Source: Pseudonocardia sp. ICBG1293 (lineage in GTDB: Bacteria; Actinomycetota; Actinomycetes; Mycobacteriales; Pseudonocardiaceae). From it: a DNA stretch of 64,000 nt. The notes below the pieces were generated by a model. It did no database searches, had not been told where the DNA came from, and saw nothing but the letters and a program-made list of their open reading frames with translations. The DNA is taken from positions 186,001 through 250,000 of the forward strand of contig NZ_JAHLEL010000038.1 of the NCBI RefSeq assembly GCF_020131355.1, in the 5' to 3' direction. Shown here in pieces: positions 63,183 through 64,000 of the stretch (the first letter of the stretch is position 1; each line of letters begins with the position of its first letter). Made by a program: the position numbers and the translations under genes.

Positions 63183-64000
63183 ATGAGCGCTCCCGCCCGC
63201 ACCGGCAGCAAGACGAACCTCGCCGACCGCGAGGACACCGCCCGCCGGCTGCTCAAGAGCTCGGTCACCACGTCCTACAACCCGTCGATCGACATCGACT
63301 GGGAGGCCCCGCTGGTCGAGGGCCGGTACGGGATCGTCCCCGAGCGGGTGTCGCTCTACGGCACGCCGCTGTGGGAGGGGATGACCGAGGAGCAGCGGAT
63401 CACGCTGTCGGTGCACGAGTTCTGCAGCGTCGCCCGGATCGGGCTGTGGTTCGAGATGATCCTCATGCAGATGCTGCTGCGCTACGCCTACGACCGCGAC
63501 CCGCGTCGCGCACACATCCAGTACGCCCTGGTCGAGATCGCCGACGAGTGCCGGCACTCGATGATGTTCGCCAAGGCGACCGAGCGCTACGGCGTGCCGG
63601 ACTACGCCCCGCGGCGGCTCACCCACGAGCAGGGCCGGTTGATGAAGACCATCGGGACCGGCCCGGCGATGTTCGCCGGCACCCTGTTCGTCGAGGAGAT
63701 CCTCGACCAGCTCCAGCGCGAGGGCATGCGCGACGAGCGCGTCCAGCCGCTGTCCCGCATGATCAACAAGATTCACGTGACCGAGGAGGCCCGGCACGTC
63801 CGGTACGCCCGGGAGGAGCTGCAGCGGATCATGCCGAGGACCAACCGCGCCGAGCGCGCCTGGGCCCGCTACCTCACCGCGCGGATCGCGTTCGTCGTCG
63901 CCCGCAACCTCATCCACCCCGAGGTCTACCGCAGCGTCGGGATCGCCCCGGCCGTCGGGCGGAAGGCGGCGCTGGCCAACCCGCACCACCACGAGATGCT
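63183..64000 (+). CDS. AurF-like diiron oxygenase, 5' part
   Basis: 272 residues visible; the frame is open at the window end. Family pieces: TARRLLKSSVTTSYNPSIDI, IDWEAPLVEGRYGIVPERVS, and the helices carrying diiron ligands: ALVEIADECRHSMMFAKATE, LFVEEILDQLQREGM, VTEEARHVRYAREEL. AurF is a p-aminobenzoate N-oxygenase; most homologues have unknown substrates. ATG at 63183 after CAGGAAGG. Probably repressed by the divergent TetR. Confidence 0.87.
   Translation, partial: MSAPARTGSKTNLADREDTARRLLKSSVTTSYNPSIDIDWEAPLVEGRYGIVPERVSLYGTPLWEGMTEEQRITLSVHEFCSVARIGLWFEMILMQMLLRYAYDRDPRRAHIQYALVEIADECRHSMMFAKATERYGVPDYAPRRLTHEQGRLMKTIGTGPAMFAGTLFVEEILDQLQREGMRDERVQPLSRMINKIHVTEEARHVRYAREELQRIMPRTNRAERAWARYLTARIAFVVARNLIHPEVYRSVGIAPAVGRKAALANPHHHEM

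Noticed and set aside
55542-64000. FAD monooxygenase plus AurF-like oxygenase as a natural-product cluster
   Set aside because: They are separated by conserved housekeeping genes and no polyketide, peptide or terpene core enzyme is present in the window.
1-64000. tRNA, rRNA, tmRNA or RNase P genes
   Set aside because: No cloverleaf, CCA-type end or conserved RNA core was recognised by reading; a covariance-model scan would be needed to exclude small RNAs.

Overview
The window is high-GC actinobacterial chromosome, most likely Pseudonocardiaceae (Pseudonocardia-like). Evidence: strong GC3 bias, many GTG starts with 4-bp GTGA overlaps, mycothiol synthesis (mshB), GlgM/GlgC and GpgS sugar genes, DUF3117, DUF3107 and a SigE-RseA-HtrA-TatB block. 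Gene order follows the Mycobacterium tuberculosis Rv1170-Rv1232 stretch in long pieces, and the right end follows Rv3208-Rv3212. No rRNA, tRNA or CRISPR array was recognised.

Region by region. 1-8.9 kb: tsaD end, mshB, two small conserved genes, a GNAT enzyme, ferredoxin fdxA with dapC, an MFS exporter, a CHAD protein and dapD. 9.0-11.1 kb: a lipoprotein gene, one 121-bp MITE and an XRE/MmyB-type regulator sit between dapD and dapE. 11.2-23.8 kb: dapE, two LOG-like genes, gpgS, a DivIVA-domain protein, an SRPBCC protein, tag, DUF3117, glgM/glgC, an O-methyltransferase, and the envelope-stress block sigE-rseA-htrA-tatB. 23.8-30.9 kb: an uncharacterised catabolic-looking island (amidase, D-2-hydroxyacid dehydrogenase, DUF3830 protein, EutA-like Asp/Glu-racemase-family protein, GntR regulator, AEC transporter, class III aminotransferase). 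Three near-identical operators placed on its promoters suggest a GntR regulon. 30.9-39.8 kb: mrp, an IS630-family insertion, marR, DUF1003 and MgtE-N/CBS genes, phzF, a CoA-ester lyase, an acyl-CoA dehydrogenase and a stress protein.

39.9-47.9 kb is the most unusual part. The carbon-starvation/pyruvate transporter gene cstA is split by a 5.5-kb head-to-tail chain of seven transposable elements: a 152-bp MITE, an IS5-type IS, a 121-bp MITE, an IS5-type IS with a PRiA4_ORF3 passenger, an IS701-family IS, a 121-bp MITE, an IS5-type IS with an amber codon, and a further 121-bp MITE (eight units if the late IS701 insertion is counted). Neighbours share single TAA/TTA target trinucleotides. Removing 41040-46546 restores the CstA frame exactly across the junction, but the 3' half also carries a one-base frameshift in a C run. 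Four identical copies of the 121-bp MITE occur in the window.

47.6-64 kb: the CstA partner ybdD, a methyltransferase with a disordered tail, corA, a MaoC hydratase, a Nudix hydrolase, a small membrane protein with a PH-domain protein, a PHP phosphatase, a RecB-like nuclease, a PadR-controlled FAD monooxygenase, the Rv3212-like propeller with the rhlE helicase, a ferritin-like protein, DUF3107, DUF4873, and a TetR regulator divergent from an AurF-like diiron oxygenase that runs off the window. A dispersed short repeat built on GGTGAGCAGAGC occurs six times, inside genes and between them, and is not explained by any annotation.
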